Shown: positions 10,430 to 24,499, numbered from the stretch's first letter. The stretch: 64,000 nucleotides of DNA from Sabethes cyaneus (GCF_943734655.1 NC_071353.1:26460501-26524500); one strand, 5' to 3'. The notes: a model not told the origin generated them from the letters alone. Made by a program: numbers and translations.

Positions 10430-13400
10430 GCATTGAAAACCTAGTTTGATTCAAAAATAATAAACCTCAATCGATTTAAACCCGAATTCTTTAAGAATAA
10501 CCGACATGAAAATGTCTCAACTTCACTGAGTCAATATAATACCAACATTTTTCAGTTCATCGAATTTTTCAATTTCCGCATCAAGTATATGCTCTATCTC
10601 AAGAATGAAAAAGTAAAATATGACTGCTATAGAGTCAAAATAAAAACAATGAAAATGTTTAAAATATAATCTTCGTAACTCTGCATTTCAAAAACAAATA
10701 CCTAGTTGAATTATTTTTTACGGTTCATCGCCTATTTAGACAGTCAACTATGCGGAGCGAAATTTCAATTGTCTCGAAACAATGCAATCAAATGTCCTAC
10801 ATAATTGACTTTAAAATTTTGCGTTTCAGCAGTATGCTTACTTCCACTAAATGCTTAATGTTTCCCTGCTACGAAAACGGTTCAACGTGACAAAATATAT
10901 CCCCATAAACGCAAATTGCCTATATGCGCATTTTTATACACCACACTTCGAGCGTAAGTAGATATTTTAAGAGATTATGGCATTCTTTGCGCCAGTACCA
11001 ATTGTATCCTTATGTGTTTTCTCCTTAGCCAGGGCCGAGCACTACTGCCACTCACACCTACCGTACCCGCCCGCCATTCTTCCGCACGAGAACTTCCGCC
11101 GCCAGCTTCGGAAGCCACTTGCCGCGCACGAGTTGGAATGAATAACAATGAGGGAACGCGCTGCCGTTGCCGGCAGTAAGGAACAAGTGAGATAATTTTA
11201 TTTGCATCCTGCCTATCACAGGGAGTGTACCTACCCGGCTGGCTGCCGTCGAAAACTGGGCTACACAATTTCAGCCCTTCCACTCGATGACAGTTATTTT
11301 TTTGCGACGATCAGCGAAAAAACAGAAACTGTTAACTCCTTCCTTACTCTGCCTCAACCTCGGCGCACTCGCACGTACAGTCAGTCATCATTTTGGTACG
11401 ATAATTTTCTGCTAGCAAGTTTGCTGACGAAGTAAGCAGTCAAGCTTGGTTTTTCCAGCTGAAGTATGGATTCGTTCAAAGCTTCGACAGTAAGGTTTTC
11501 GCTCAATCCGGAAACCGTACTGCCATTCGGGATGACTGTCACCAACGCTCTCCCCTGTCTTTTTTGTCTACTTTGTGAATCGATTTCGGAACCACTGGCG
11601 AACACATGAAACCTGTTTAAAAATGTATGTCCTATTGTTCATCAGAGACAAATAGAATTTGAATTAACAGCTCCAATTTTTTTGCATTCGATAACTATAG
11701 AGCTTTATAGTCGTATATGTTACCCCGCGAAAATTGGCAATGTAAGCTTATTACTAGTGTTTTAGTACTCTTTTGCAGTTGTGTGTGGTATGTGACAGTT
11801 TGCTTGAAGAAAGACATAGAATCATACCACGATTTTTCGAATCGATTTTTTGTGTGTAAAATCTGTCAGTGGCACCCGCCAGAAATAATTTCCCGTAAAA
11901 AAATTACATCAAGTTTTGTAGTAGAAACAATGTGTTTACAACAGTTTTTATTGTGGACATTGAAACTTATGGTAAATTTATTGTAAAAGTGTCTCAAATT
12001 CAAATTTTTTCATATTTTTGTTTCTTATTTTATTCAATTTAATTGGCGGTGAAATAACAAATTTACTACTTTTTTCAATTATATATTATTTTTGCGCTTA
12101 AAAAAATTACCATGAAAGGACGATAACTGTCACTGTAAATGAAAATTTTTGTTCGCGAAAAAATAGATTTTTTTATTGTTAAGATAGGTACTTAACAACC
12201 CGTCATTTTTATGGTAGAATCTCTCAAAACCATGAATGTTACGGTGGGCAACAATAAGTTTGATTGTTTGGTTATCTCTTCTGACTATAAGTTTTATTGT
12301 TTTTACTGTATTTTGTATCCTACTGTTACCATAATTTTTATCCTCGTGCTATGGTTATTTTTTTCCGGGTTGCAAACCGCATCAAGAAATATGTATGCAC
12401 CTTTACCAATTTTACTTAATGCTAGAGGTTCATGTTAGCGACGGTAGCGACATAATGTTTTTGTTTGCCACTTATTGCTCGAGGGGTGCTCCAACGAGGC
12501 ATTACGGGTTGATTAGATGAAACCCGTTTTACACACTTCTCGTTCATTGTCTGTTAGTCTGTTATCTGTGATCATACTTTTGATAGGTCACGTTGGTATC
12601 TCACAGTAGCGAGCTGAGTTAATTTGATGCATGATGAAACATGTCAGTAACTAATGCTGTTTTAGTGAACAAAAATATTATATTTAAAAACAAAAGGTGC
12701 TGTGATAATTAGAAATATACTAGATGTTTTGGACTGCATTGCATATTCCCACAATAGACATCCACGGAATGACCCTCTAATAGACATACAACCAAATAAA
12801 AAAATCCAGCGGAAATGTCGCCCCACAGACTTTGATTCCGCACGCATTTCAAATAGTTTCACACACTTATGACCACATTCCGAGTTTTCCCGTCTCTGTA
12901 CAAACCCCAAGTGGAATATAAAAAGGAAATCAAATTTAACAGTTCTCCTCGGCGAGTAGAATGCACACGAAATGAAATCGTGCTTAATATAACACTACGA
13001 AATGGCGTTATTACTCAAGTTTGGGATTAAGGATAAAGCAATTGAGTAAGGATAAAGCGTCTGCTTGAAATTCTCCCAGAAACGATGACTTCGGCAAGCA
13101 GTCCGGACCGTTTCAAAGCATGAGTCGAGAAACGATAATATAATATGTATGCTTCATTGATTTGATTTATTGCATCCCCAAGACTGTTTCTTCTGCTGAG
13201 TGTGCGAGTTTGATGAAGCATCGAGACGTGCTGCAAGTTGGCTGGTGGCAACAGACACTGCTGCTGCTGCTGCTGCAGTGGTGCTTTGAACTAGACTGAG
13301 CACGCAATCAATCTGTCCTGCAAAACTCTGGCGTGTGGCTGATGGCCAAGATGGAGAGGGCTCTCAAACAAATTGAAACCACTGTCGTATTCAATTTATT

Positions 13401-13890
13401 TCGAGAGTAAAATGGACCTATAGGACCAAACAGTGTCATGACAGCGTGATTTGATTACATACTGTTGCTGCACTATTGGTCGACACGATTATTCGCGCAC
13501 TGCACAATTCACGGAAAAGTTTCGAACAATAATTCTAAAGTTTTTTCAAGCCTTCGATACAGCTTTTTTATAGAAAGACTTGCTGTGGGTCCTAAAATAG
13601 ACTTCAGTTGTAGCTATAATCTTTATAATTATCAAGCCCCTGATAATATGCCATGTTTTCATGGTTAGAATCGCTACACGCTTTGTACAAAGCTGAAACT
13701 ACTACACGTGTCACCTAAACTACCTGGTGTGAGCACTTCGTGAACACACCGTCATCCAGGCCGGACTTGTTTTGGGCCTGAAAAAGAAGGAGTCCAAAAT
13801 CGGTGTTAAAAATTCGTTATACAACAATGTACAGGAGTCAGTGCCCTGGTCAAAACCCCAGCGCTTCAGTCTATATTAAACAACAAAGTG
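10430..13890. other. Unassigned intergenic DNA
   Basis: Mostly AT-rich with no supported gene. A GC-richer island at 10990-11600 holds a 102-codon minus-strand frame without any recognisable domain; it could be part of a promoter or old exon. Around 12650-13300 there are short open frames without motifs. Confidence 0.35.
13258..13276. repeat. (CTG)6 microsatellite
   Basis: Six perfect CTG units in a row. There is no surrounding coding frame, so it is not called as a glutamine tract. Confidence 0.9.
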
Positions 13891-13894
13891 TGCA

Positions 13895-16525
13895 TCTTCT
13901 TCTTCTTCAGCAGCATAGAGCCGGGGTGGCTCGGGCTGTTTCAAGCACTCGTCTCCATTCAACTCGGTCTTGGGTCACTCGTCGCCAATTTCCTAGTCGT
14001 CTCAGAAATCGCAAATCGCTTTCGACCTGGTCAAGCCATCATGCACGTTGGGCCCCCCTGTTCCTGGTGCCGGTGGGGTTGTTGAAGAGGACTATTTTCG
14101 TCGCACTGTCGTCCGGCATCCTTACGACGTGTCCGGCCCACCGTAGCCTGCTAACTTTCGCTAGATGTACGATGGGAGTCTCCCTAAGCAGTGCCTGTAG
14201 CTCGTGATTCATACGCCTCCGCCACTCTCCGCTTTCAGTTTGTACTCCGCCAAATATCGTCCGCAGGACTTTCCGCTCAAACAAGGCAAGGGCGCGTTTG
14301 TCCTCCGTAAGCAGCGTCATGGCTTCAAGTCCATAACGAACTACCGGTCTAATAATGGTTTTGTACATTGTTAGCCTCGTGCGGCGGTGTATGCTTCCTG
14401 ATCGTAGCGTTTTACGAAGGGCAAAGTAGGCTCGATTTCCCGCTTGGATGCGCCGCTGGATCTCCTTACTAGTGTTGTTGTCCGCGGTCACCAGCGATCC
14501 CAAATACACGAACTCCTCTACCACTTCCAGTTCGTCGCCGTCAACGGTTACCGTCCGTGGGAGGCGCGCATTTGTTTCCTTTGAGCCTCTTCCTTTCATG
14601 TATTTGGTCTTCGGCGCATTTATTTTTAGCCCAATTTTCCTAGACTCCACTTTCAGTCTGGCGTAGATTGCCTCCGCCGTCGCAAAGTTCCTGGCAATGA
14701 TATCCAAATCATCTGCAAAACCTAGAAGTTGGCTACTCTTGGTAAAAATCGTGCCTCTCGTTTCGATGCCCGCTCGTCGGATCACCCCCTCAAGAGCGAT
14801 GTTGAACAGCATACAGGATAGACCGTCACCTTGTCTCAACCCTCGTCGCGTCTCGAAGGGACTCGAGAGTGTCCCAGAGATGCGTACGAAACACATCACT
14901 CGATCCAGTGTAGTTCTGATCAGTCGCGTCAGTTTGTCCGGAAAACCGTATTCGTGCATTTCGTATTGTACTCCTGACATTTCTGCAAGATCTGACGGAT
15001 AGCAAAAATTTGGTCCGTAATTGCGCGAGCCCCCATGAAACCCGCCTGATAATTCCTTACGAAACCTTGTGCTATCGGTGACAGCCGGCGTAACAGGATC
15101 TGGGAGAGTACCTTGTAGGCGGCGTTTACCAGCGTAATACCACAATAGTTGCAGCAGTCTAGCCGGTCACCCTTTTTGTAGATGGGACAAACCACTCCTT
15201 CCATCCATTCATCCGGTAGCTTTTCCTCCTCCCAAATCCTCGAAATAACCCAGTGTAGAGCCTTTGCTAGCGTTTCTCCGCCATGTTTATAAAGCTCTGC
15301 CGGTAGGCGGTCCTTCCCAGCGGCTTTATTGGTCTTCAGCAGCCTGATTTCTCGTTTGACTTCTTGGAGGTCAGGTGCTAGGACATTACTATCTTCCATG
15401 GGCGCTCCTAGGTTAATTTCCGTTCCGCCTCTTTCTGCGACTTCGTCATTGAGGTGTTCATCGAAGAACTGCTTCCACCTGTCGACCACCTCGCGCTCGT
15501 TTGTAATTAGATTCCCTCCCTCTTCGCTACACATGTCAGGTTTCGGTGTGTAGCCCTTCCGAGTTTGGTTCACCTTCTCATAAAACTTGCGCGTGTCATT
15601 AGCTCGGAATAGTTGCTCTAATTCTTCATGATCTCTGTCCTCCTTTTGGCGCTTTTTTCTCCTCAGGATCATGGTCAACTGGTTCCTAGCTCGTCGGTAC
15701 TTGGCCAGGTTCTCTCTAGTGGCAATACTTAGATAATTTTTCCAAGCTTTTTTTTCTCCTCCACCGCTTGTTGGCATTCCCCATCAAACCAATCATTTTG
15801 TGTACTCTGAGGCTTAATACCTAGTGCCGCGGTAGCGGCCTCTCCGATGGCCGAGCGTATTCTGCCCCAACCGTCTTCGAGGTTTGAAGCACCTAACTCC
15901 TCGGAAGAAGGCAGTGCCTCATTCAGTACTCGCGCGTAGTTCTCGGCAGCTTGTGGGTTATCTAGCTGCCTGATGTTCAGCCGAGGAGGGCGGCTTTGAT
16001 GGGTCTGGTATACGGTGGACAGCTTTGAGCGCACATGTACTGCTACTAGGTAACGGTCAGAATCAATATCCGCACCCCGTCGGGAGCGTACGTTCGTGAT
16101 GTTAGAGAAAAACCGGCCCTCTATTTGAACGTGATCAATTTGGTTCATTGTACGTTGGTCAGGTGATCTCCAGGTGGCTTTGTGGATCTCCTTGCGCGGG
16201 AAAAAGGTGCTTCGGATCACCAGGCCTCGGGAAGCTACGAAGCTTATACATCGTTGGCCGTTATCGTTTGTGTCGGTGTGCAGGCTATGGGGTCCTACCA
16301 CCGGTCTATACATTTCTTCCCTACCGACCTGGGCGTTCATATCCCCGATGACGATCTTGATGACCCGCGACGAGCAGCTGTCGTACGTTGCCTCCAGCCT
16401 CGCGTAGAACGCTTCTTTCTCATCGTCGGGTCTACCTTCATGCGGGCAGTGCACGAATCTAACGCAACTGAAGTAACCGGATGTCGCCGTAAGCTACGCG
16501 ATATCTCTCGGAACCGTTCTGCCGG
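13895..16525 (-). pseudogene. RTE-type non-LTR retrotransposon, copy 1 (subfamily A)
   Basis: The minus-strand translation, read from 16490 downwards, covers the C-terminal part of an AP-type endonuclease (IVIGDMNAQVGREE, NQIDHVQI and SDRYLV, where the family normally has SDH). A linker and a full reverse transcriptase follow: NKAAGKDRLPAELYKHG, CPIYKKGDRLDCCNY, RGLRQGDGLSCMLFNIALEG and the catalytic box LGFADDLDII. It ends with the C-terminal GRGS, FVYLGSLVTADN and RWAGHVVRMPDD segments. Three long frames overlap with shifts near 15740 and 14960, so the copy is inactive. The N-terminal third of the endonuclease is missing. The 3' end lies at 13895-13908 in a short (GAA)n tail on the element strand. 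The architecture and wording are those of the RTE clade. Confidence 0.85.
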
Positions 16526-16529
16526 GAGA

Positions 16530-17755
16530 GCTAATATATTTGTGGGAAGTCATCAGACTGGCTTCATGGAAGGTCGGTCTACAACGGACCAAATCTTCAC
16601 CCTGCGGCAGGTCCTCCAGAAGTGCCACGAATTCCGAGTCCCCACGCAACAACTGTTTATTGATTTCAAAGCCGCATATGATAGTGTAAATCAACAAGAG
16701 CTATGGAGAATTTTGGGCGAAAACGGCTTTCTGGGTAAGGTACTAGACTTATCATGGCTACGACGGATGGTATCCAGTGCTATGTGAGAATCTCGGGCGG
16801 ATTGTCGGACCCATTCGAATCTCGCAGGGGACCTTGACAAAGTGATAATCTTTCCTGCCTGCTATTCAACATTGCACTTGAATGTATTGTAATACGAGCG
16901 GCGCTCGAAATGCGGGGCACGATTTACAACAAATCCAGTCAGTTTATCTGCTTTGCTGACGACGAGGAGGCTGTCGGCAAAACATTTGAGAAGATCGGTA
17001 CACCCGACTAAAACGCGAAGCAGAAAAGATTGAGTTAAAGATAAATACGTCTAAAATGAAGTATATGCTGACGGGCGAGAACGAGCGCGACAGAGCCCGC
17101 TTCGTCAGTACCGTGGTAATCGACAGGGATGAGTTTGAGCTACCTCGACGAGTTTGTGTACCTTGGCTCACTGGCAACTGAGGACAACAATACCGGCCGT
17201 GAGATTAAAAGGCAATAATACGCCTTTGTCGCGGATGTCGAGCCTTCTATGGACTCCACACACACTTTGCGGTCAAACAATCTGAGCCCCCGTACATAGT
17301 ACACACTGAACAACACGCTAATTAGACCGGTTGTCCTTTACGGACACGAAACGTGAACACTGCTAGAAGAGGACCTGCGAGCAATCGGAGTTTTTGAACG
17401 GCGGATGCTGAGAACCATCTTTGGTGGCGTGCAAGAGAACAGTGTATGGAGGCGAAGAGTGACCCACGAGCTCGCGCATCTCTACGGCAAACCTAGTATT
17501 CAGAAAATGGCTAAAGCTGGACGGTTACGTTGGGCAGAACACGTTGCTAGAATGCCGGACGCCTATCCTGCAAAAATAGTTTTCGCATCAAATTCGGTAG
17601 CAACAAGACGAAGAGCGACACAGCGAGCGAGGGAGCAAGACGAGATCTGGCGAGCACTGGGTGCCCGCGGAACTGAAGACCAGCTGCCATGAACCAAATT
17701 AGATGGAGGAATTATACTACGCAAGCCTTGTCATGAAACGTAGGCATAGGAACTA
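16530..17755 (+). pseudogene. RTE copy 2 (subfamily B), 5'-truncated and decayed
   Basis: The plus-strand reading begins inside the reverse transcriptase with GRSTTDQIFTLRQVLQKCHE and FIDFKAAYDSVN, then passes LLFNIAL and ICFADDEE. It ends with MLRTIFGGVQENSVWRRR, RLRWAEHVARMPDAYPAK and QALS. Several stops and frame changes fall between 16790 and 17400. The closest relative in the window is the copy at 58245-60056, which shares GRSTTDQIF, VQENGVWRRRM-like and HVARMPD words. It abuts copy 1 head to head near 16530, so one of the two inserted beside, or into, the other. No tail repeat is visible at its 3' end. Confidence 0.8.
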
Positions 17756-17774
17756 AGTTTTTGTATTCCAGTGT

Positions 17775-19165
17775 GATCCGATCTCGAAGAGATCCGACGA
17801 GAAATCGGTCTGCAGAAGAATTGTAGAACCGCCGGAAAGGACCGGCTCCCGGCAGAACTCTTCAAAAATGGCCAAGAACCGTTAGCAACAATTTCAAGGA
17901 TTTTGGAGAATGAGAAACTACCGGAGGAGTGGATGGAAGGCATAGTTTGTCCCATCTACAAAAAGGACGACAGGTTAGACTGCTGAAACTACCGCGGCAT
18001 TACGCTGGGCAACGCCGCCTACAAGGTGCTCACCCAGATTTTATTGCGTCGTCTATTCCCAATAGCAAGAGAATTCGTAGAGCAGTATCAGGCGGGTTTT
18101 ATGGGGGCCCGTGCTACTACGGATCAAATTTTTACTCTCCGACAAATCCTTCAGAAATGTCGAGAGTACAACGTGCCCACGCATCATGTTTTCGTGGATT
18201 TCAGAGCAGCATACGATACCGTTGAACGCGAACAGTTATGACAGACAAACTGACGCGGCTGATCAAAGCTACTCTGGAACGAATGATGTGCTACGTGCGA
18301 GTTTCGGGAACACTCTGAAGTCCTTTCGAATCGTGCAGAGGTGTACGGCAAGGGGATCGACTGTCCTGTATGTTATTCAATATCGCTATTGAAGGTGTGA
18401 TCCGACGAGCGGGCATCGAAACGAGAGGAACGATCTTCAGCAAGAGTAGCCAACTCCTAACCTTTGCAGACGATCTCGACATCATTACTAGAAACCGTGG
18501 AACGGAGGAGGCATTCTACGCCAGACTAAAAACGGAGGCTAGAAGGATAGGGTTAAAAATAAATGCGTCGAAAACCAGATATATGGTAGGAAGAGGCTCC
18601 CGAGAAAGTAACGTTTGCCTTCCACGGACAGTGACTATTGAAGGCTATGAACTGGAAGTGGCTGATGAGTTCGTATATTTGGGATCTCTGGTCACCACCG
18701 ACAATAATACGAGTAAGGAGATCCAACGACGCATTCAAGCTGGAAATCGAGCCAATTTTTCCCCTCCGCAAGACGTTTTGATCTAGGAGCATTCGCCGCC
18801 GCCCAAAGCTGATGATGTACAAAACGCTAATAAGACCGGTAGTCCTCTACGGACTTGAGACAGTAACTTTGCTCACGGAAGACATACGTGCACTTGCCGT
18901 TGTTGAACGAAAGGTGTTGCGGACTATTTTCGGTGGAGTAAATTTGCCGGACGACTGTGTAATTAAATCCGTTCTCTTCAAGAACCCCACCGGCACCTGA
19001 AATAGAGGGGCTCAACATGCTAAATAGCTCGACCAGGTTGAATCCGACTTGTATGGGTCAAGACGCGCAACGAATTGGCGACGAGTAGCCCAGGATCGAG
19101 TACAATGAAGAGGAATTCTTAATACGGCAAGAGCCACCCCGGGTCTCGGCTGAATAAGTAAGTAA
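17775..19165 (+). pseudogene. RTE copy 3 (subfamily A), truncated
   Basis: It starts at the finger region of the reverse transcriptase (GKDRLPAEL, LPEEWMEGIVCPIYKK, ITLGNAAYKVLTQILLRRL, GARATTDQIFTLRQILQKC). It continues through LLFNIA-like text, LTFADDLDIITRN and GSLVTTDNNTSKEIQRRI. Stops and deletions occur at 17984, 18239 and 18785. One deletion fuses the FGGV motif directly to LPDDC near 18940, removing about 40 residues. It ends with a (TAAG)n tail near 19152-19170, the hallmark tail also seen at 60045 and, inverted, at 41664. The sequence is closest to copies 1 and 4. Confidence 0.8.
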
Positions 19166-19169
19166 GTAA

Positions 19170-22100
19170 GTAGTACTATTTTAGACAGGTCCTTTCGGAG
19201 ATTTGATATCATAAAATAACACTTTTTCTAAAAGATATTATTGCGCAAGATTCAAATAGAAATATTTTATTTTCGTCATTTATCATGGAATGCCTCTAGG
19301 TTGAGACTAGTTGACACGTGGACAGATCCACATGATCCACACAAGGTCTGCTGCTATTGTACAAATGTGACATCTCGATTAGTTAACCTCCGTGATTCAA
19401 TTGTTTACCAAAAGGTACAGTTGTAAAATTAGTCAGTCGGAAACCATAAGGCATCTAACCTTATTTCAAAAAATATAATCATTATTTTCTCTAAAATTGG
19501 CTTTAGTGGAGCATTTGTGCAGTTATTCCATGCACATAGTCAGCAGGTGAAATTGGTTTCACCAACTTTGTGTTACTCCTGCTTCAAAATTATACGCTTC
19601 TGGTTCAACCACAGGCGTAATCAAAGTAACCGATCAAAACTCCTACAATCTGGCTAATTAATATGCATATAATATAGTATCTTTGTAGAGAGGTCTTCGA
19701 GCTTTGCTCCACCTAGAACCCTCATTCTCGCAAAGTTGGGAACGAGAAGCAGTTTCTAATTAACAAGATAATTCAAACAAACTTCATCCGACACCGGCAA
19801 CTGCAGACTGCTAATGGGCTGGCGATAGCTCTAGTGTTGAGCGATGACGGGGCTTCTAAATTTGTTCTCTCTTTTCTGCCTTTAGTACTGGTACACATTT
19901 ATTTGGCATGCCGGTCGTTCGCGGGCTCCAGTCCTGTCGTGTTGATTACTCACCTTAAATCACCGGAGACCCGCCCCGACGACCGTCGTCGGGAGACGAG
20001 AAAAGTTTAACTGCCCTCTCGTTCGTTCGTTCGGAGCACGTTCTGTAGCTTGCACGAAATTCATTTCTGCTGCTGCTGCTGCTGCTGTGGAAAATGCGCA
20101 AGAAAAACAGGACTCTGAACTTTGACTCGAACAAACGACCCACGCACGCTCCCCGAAAACGAACGACCTCTCGGTAGGTCTACGACATCGAGCAATGGAC
20201 AGTCACCCGAGTGACTGTAAATGAAGGTTTTTTTTCACGTGGCGGTTCGTACTAGATGACGTTTAAAAATGCTTAAAGATCCTTCATCCAGTTTGTTTAA
20301 AATATGATTATGAATGAAGGATTAATCATTATAATTAAGGCCTTTTTCAAAATTTTAATATCGAAAAAAATAGATTAAAAAGCTCTGTTTCAATTCGTTT
20401 TCCTGATATCAGTCAATAAATAGATACGAAAAAATATCCTAAAAAACCTTGATATGCCGTAATGACAGACCAGACGATGGAATCACTCGAAAGTCGTGGA
20501 AAAGTGGTAATAATGAACGAAAATGAGAGTCTATTGAGAATGTAGGTATATGTCTGAAAGAACCCTTGTCGGCATGGTCGGGAAGTCGGGAAAAGGAGAT
20601 GAACAATTCTGTACAGCAGAGCAACGAAAGCGTCACTTGACGGTGCCAAATACCGGCTGATCTTGAGGCTGGCAGGCACAGAAACGAGATCTAAATGAAG
20701 CTAGAAGGGTTATAAATTTACGTTGAATAAATTTCAGCTCATCTATTTTAATTTGTAGCATCAACAAGGACCATTAATTTGATAGATTCTCGACAAAAAC
20801 AAAATGAATTCAGAGCTAGCTGGTAGGATGGTGACAGAACCGTGTCTGCAAAGGATAATTTAATTTTATTATTTTCTAGTTTTACTTCAGTGGCACATAA
20901 TGAAGTCCATTCACATAAGAAATGATGCTACGTTGGTCGTTACTATTTAACGTCACACATGCTTTGGACCGGCTCGCGCACTAATGTCCTCACAATTAAT
21001 ATCAATTCAACATGCTGACCAAGAGTGCTGCCCAAGCTATCGCCACGTACCAATACCATAAACAATCGTACTATCACTACCCTGCGCTCAGAGTGATGGC
21101 CCTCTTGGGTGGATTGTCCTTGGCTGACAAATGGCGAGTAATTACTGTTATGATTGGAGTAATTTTTCAAAAAACTTTTTCTTCGCTCGCCTCGTTAACT
21201 GGTTTCCGGAACACGGCGATAACGTGGAACTGCCCCGTTTCGTGTAATCCCCTGATAAAATAGTGTTGAGTCAACTGTACCAGAATGCTGGGGCGGGCAC
21301 TGATAAAGTTGATGGTGTTATTTTTGCTAATTACTTTCAGAACCAGCTGCCACAATCTAGTGAAATTCGTTAAATATAGTGTCGGGTCGGTGGAACAAGT
21401 GTTGTGTCATTAAATGTGTGGTGGACTTTTGAGCTTATTTTTTTGTCATTTATACCCCGTTGGCACGCAGTTGAACCCATCTGGAAACGACTGGCTGTAA
21501 TCCTCGATAGATCGGTACTTATTTAACTTGTTTTTGTGACGACTTATGGACACTAGCGTACCAAACTTTTGTAATACCAAATTTTTAATATAAAATAGTT
21601 GCATCAAAAAGTGACTCCAGTGATATAATAATAATGCTGTTAATCGGTTGAGTCACAAAAAGTTTATTTTTATTCTAACTAATCATCAATCCAAAAAATT
21701 TTAATCTTTTTTTAATTTTTAATCGTACCGAATTATATGCCAGTGAAAATTATTCGATTACCGCAGCACCGTTGAAAACGTACCTATATTTATTTGAACG
21801 CAAGTAAATTTTGAAATAGCATGAGTTGGTGTTAGCTAACCTGTTGGATGCATAAGGCCAAAAGTAGTTTATTGGTAAAAAAATTATTATTATGCACTTA
21901 CATGCCGAAGTCGTTTATACCACTGAGTATGTTCTCATACAACTCCGCATTAACGAATATTTTCGTTCAGTACAACTGATTTTTTATGAGTTTTCCAGCA
22001 CCAGATGAAATCAGAACAAGCAAAAAAAAACTACGAAAAAAAATACTAAGCGCCAAAATGCGCAAACTTGCCTGGATCGATTTACTCCACAGTATAGTAG
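19170..22100. other. Unassigned intergenic DNA
   Basis: AT-rich with no supported gene or recognised repeat. A slightly GC-richer patch at 19880-20200 contains (CTG)7. Open frames of 60-90 codons lack domains. Confidence 0.35.
20067..20087. repeat. (CTG)7 microsatellite
   Basis: Seven perfect CTG units. No coding frame supports it as part of a gene. Confidence 0.9.
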
Positions 22101-22773
22101 GGTATGTTGCTGCTTCGTCGTAATTGCCTATTCCCGTCCTATCCAACACAAATTATTAAAAATATCAGCATTTTTATGACACACAATGCAAAACTAGTTG
22201 TTCCCTAATATTTTAGTTTGTTGTCTATCATATGCGATCAATCAAAGTGAGCTGAGATCTATTTAAATGCTTTTTATCATTAAAGAAGTTCTACCAGCCA
22301 AATTTGCTACGTTTTTTCGTGCGACGAAGAATGAAATATCGACGAATCATTTTAATTTCCGTCATTCATAAATGAAAATAACTCACGCAAGGCATTGTCG
22401 TTATTCTACAGCCAGGAAAACTTGCCTGACCTGCAGAAATTTTGCAGAATAACATTTGTCATGCCGTCCTACACAAATACATGCGCGTTAGCTTCGTAAA
22501 CATTGTTGTGATTTTTAGTTCGGACGATGAAAAATTTTAATGGACGGATTTTAAAACGGTACGACGAATTTAAGAAATAAAGTCAGTAACGTAATTTTAA
22601 TAATATGCTTTAATAATTACTTTTCAGTGATTTCAAAGTTCACGGATCGGAAGTTAAGTGTGTGTGAGTCAAATCAGCACAAGAACTTTTGGAGTATTCA
22701 TTAAATCCATCCAACAAATGATGAAAATTGGACTGGCTTTACTTACTACGACGGGAATTAGAAATAAACCCTA
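22101..22773 (+). repeat. Dispersed direct repeat, copy 1 (part a)
   Basis: This stretch aligns from GGTATGTT to AAATAAACCCTA with 35683-36353 in the same orientation, with roughly nine of ten bases identical by eye and almost equal length. It has no open frame of note. The family is not recognised. Confidence 0.8.
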
Positions 22774-24342
22774 CTACCCAAATGTTCCTTCTCAGTGCAT
22801 GTTGTTCACAAATGTACCACTTGGGAAAGCTGGGATGTAAAGAATGCGGAAAAAAGCAGCTGATTGAATTTAAATATGCTCCCAAACTCTGGGCGAGCTT
22901 CTCAAACTAGAATGCCAATTTTCGAAGCCCGGAGTTTCAGGCAGCCGCCATTGTGATAGTGCACTAAGCTAATGTAAAACAGCAAAATACTTTTCAAAAC
23001 CTTCCACCAGAGCAGAGGCAGAGGGGTGCAGTTTGTTCAATCCCACCCTACACCCCAGAAGCGATGTGGTGTCCTCGTCGTCAGCGTTGACGCTAAAGCA
23101 CTGTAAAATAATCATACAATGCACCGCCAGTAAGTCGTTCTTAACGTCGAAATAAATGAAAGGAAAATCGTTGGCGAGGAGTTATGAAAATATTTATTTA
23201 TTATTAATGCTTGTTGATACTGCTGAAATCACTTTTCGCCTTCACGGGCTTTGTTATGCCGGGAAATGCTTACAGTGACGGCCGAAACCGCGGGCCCAAC
23301 ATAATGTGAACCAGAACTTTAACGATCAGTGCAGTCAGTGGGAAGTCAAAATGATACAAAACAAAGATTACATCACATCGCTTGATTTTATTTCATCAAA
23401 CCAATGGTAACCTTATGATTTTGATCGTCACTGCACTGTACCGATTCAACCTGGCAACGACGGAGAAAGGGAAAGCGAAACTTGCTAACTCCTGTTATGC
23501 TCGCAGAAGTACTTTTAGATAAATTTATTATGTTAAGAAAGGAGTGTTTCTTTTGTGGCTAGATTGAGTGTAATTTGCATTGATTGCCAAGCTGGGATTA
23601 ATAACTTCAATTAAAATTTTTAATGCGCTGCGTTATTCTTTAGATCGAAATGAATGAACGATGTTATTGGCAAACGTGATGGCGTTTGGTTTTGAGATTT
23701 GGCGTCTTGGATCGTGAAAGGAAGCTTAAATTATAATGCTGCTTTTTCTAATAAAAGTTATTGCAATTCCATGCAAAGCTGTTGTGCGTTTTTATGCATT
23801 TCGCACTCGGAATATCGTCCTATTTTAACTCGAGCAGTTTCGCAGTTAATTAGTAGTGTGCGCAGAGGTTGGAGAATTTGCAAATTGAATATACAGTGAT
23901 ACAAACTCGAATTCGTACACCAACATACAGATTTCGTCTTTTTACATTTGAAAGTTTAAGTTTAACCCATTATGTCCTAGCGTATGATATATCATACCTC
24001 GTCTTCAAAACCTGATTACTGCTGAATTTCAATAGTTAGCATTATTAATATATCACTACAAGAGAGATAAGACATCAATCTGATGTGTGTGTGAAATAAT
24101 CTGTCATTTCATCTGTATTTTCAACAGTGCAAAGTTGTGATAAATGGAGGAAAAAAAGTTAAAAAAATGACGAAAAAACTTTGCCTCCAAAATGCATGAA
24201 AACGTCTACATTTTGTGACGAAACATTACCTGAAATGTGAAATGGTATTTATATGTAAAGTCTATCACAAAATTCGATAAGAAATCTGTAAACTACTTTG
24301 TAATTTGTTTGTTTGAAATTGAGCGTATGAAATATAAAACCC
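22774..24342. other. DNA separating the two halves of repeat copy 1
   Basis: About 1.57 kb lies between parts a and b here, but only about 200 bp in the copy at 36354-36551, so either this copy gained DNA or the other lost it. No gene is supported. GTATGATATATCATAC near 23982 is a perfect 16-bp palindrome. Confidence 0.45.
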
Positions 24343-24498
24343 GCCGACACCTTTAGCATAAATTCAGCCCCTTACCATCACTCCACCCCCGCCGTGTTTG
24401 ACCGTTGGTTTCAGGTTTTTTTACATTTTGTTCTTCGTTTGACATTCTCCATAGGTACAAAACGACGACCATCTGAGCCAAACATCTGCCCAGTAAGC
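24343..24498 (+). repeat. Dispersed direct repeat, copy 1 (part b)
   Basis: It aligns from GCCGACACCTTTAGCATAAA to CCAGTAAG with 36552-36718. It shares ACAAAACGACGA and GAGCCAAACA. Confidence 0.75.
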
Positions 24499-24499
24499 A

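Noticed and set aside
10975..11283. 102-codon minus-strand frame in a GC-rich island
   Set aside because: Could be an exon, but there is no acceptor/donor pair or domain to support it.
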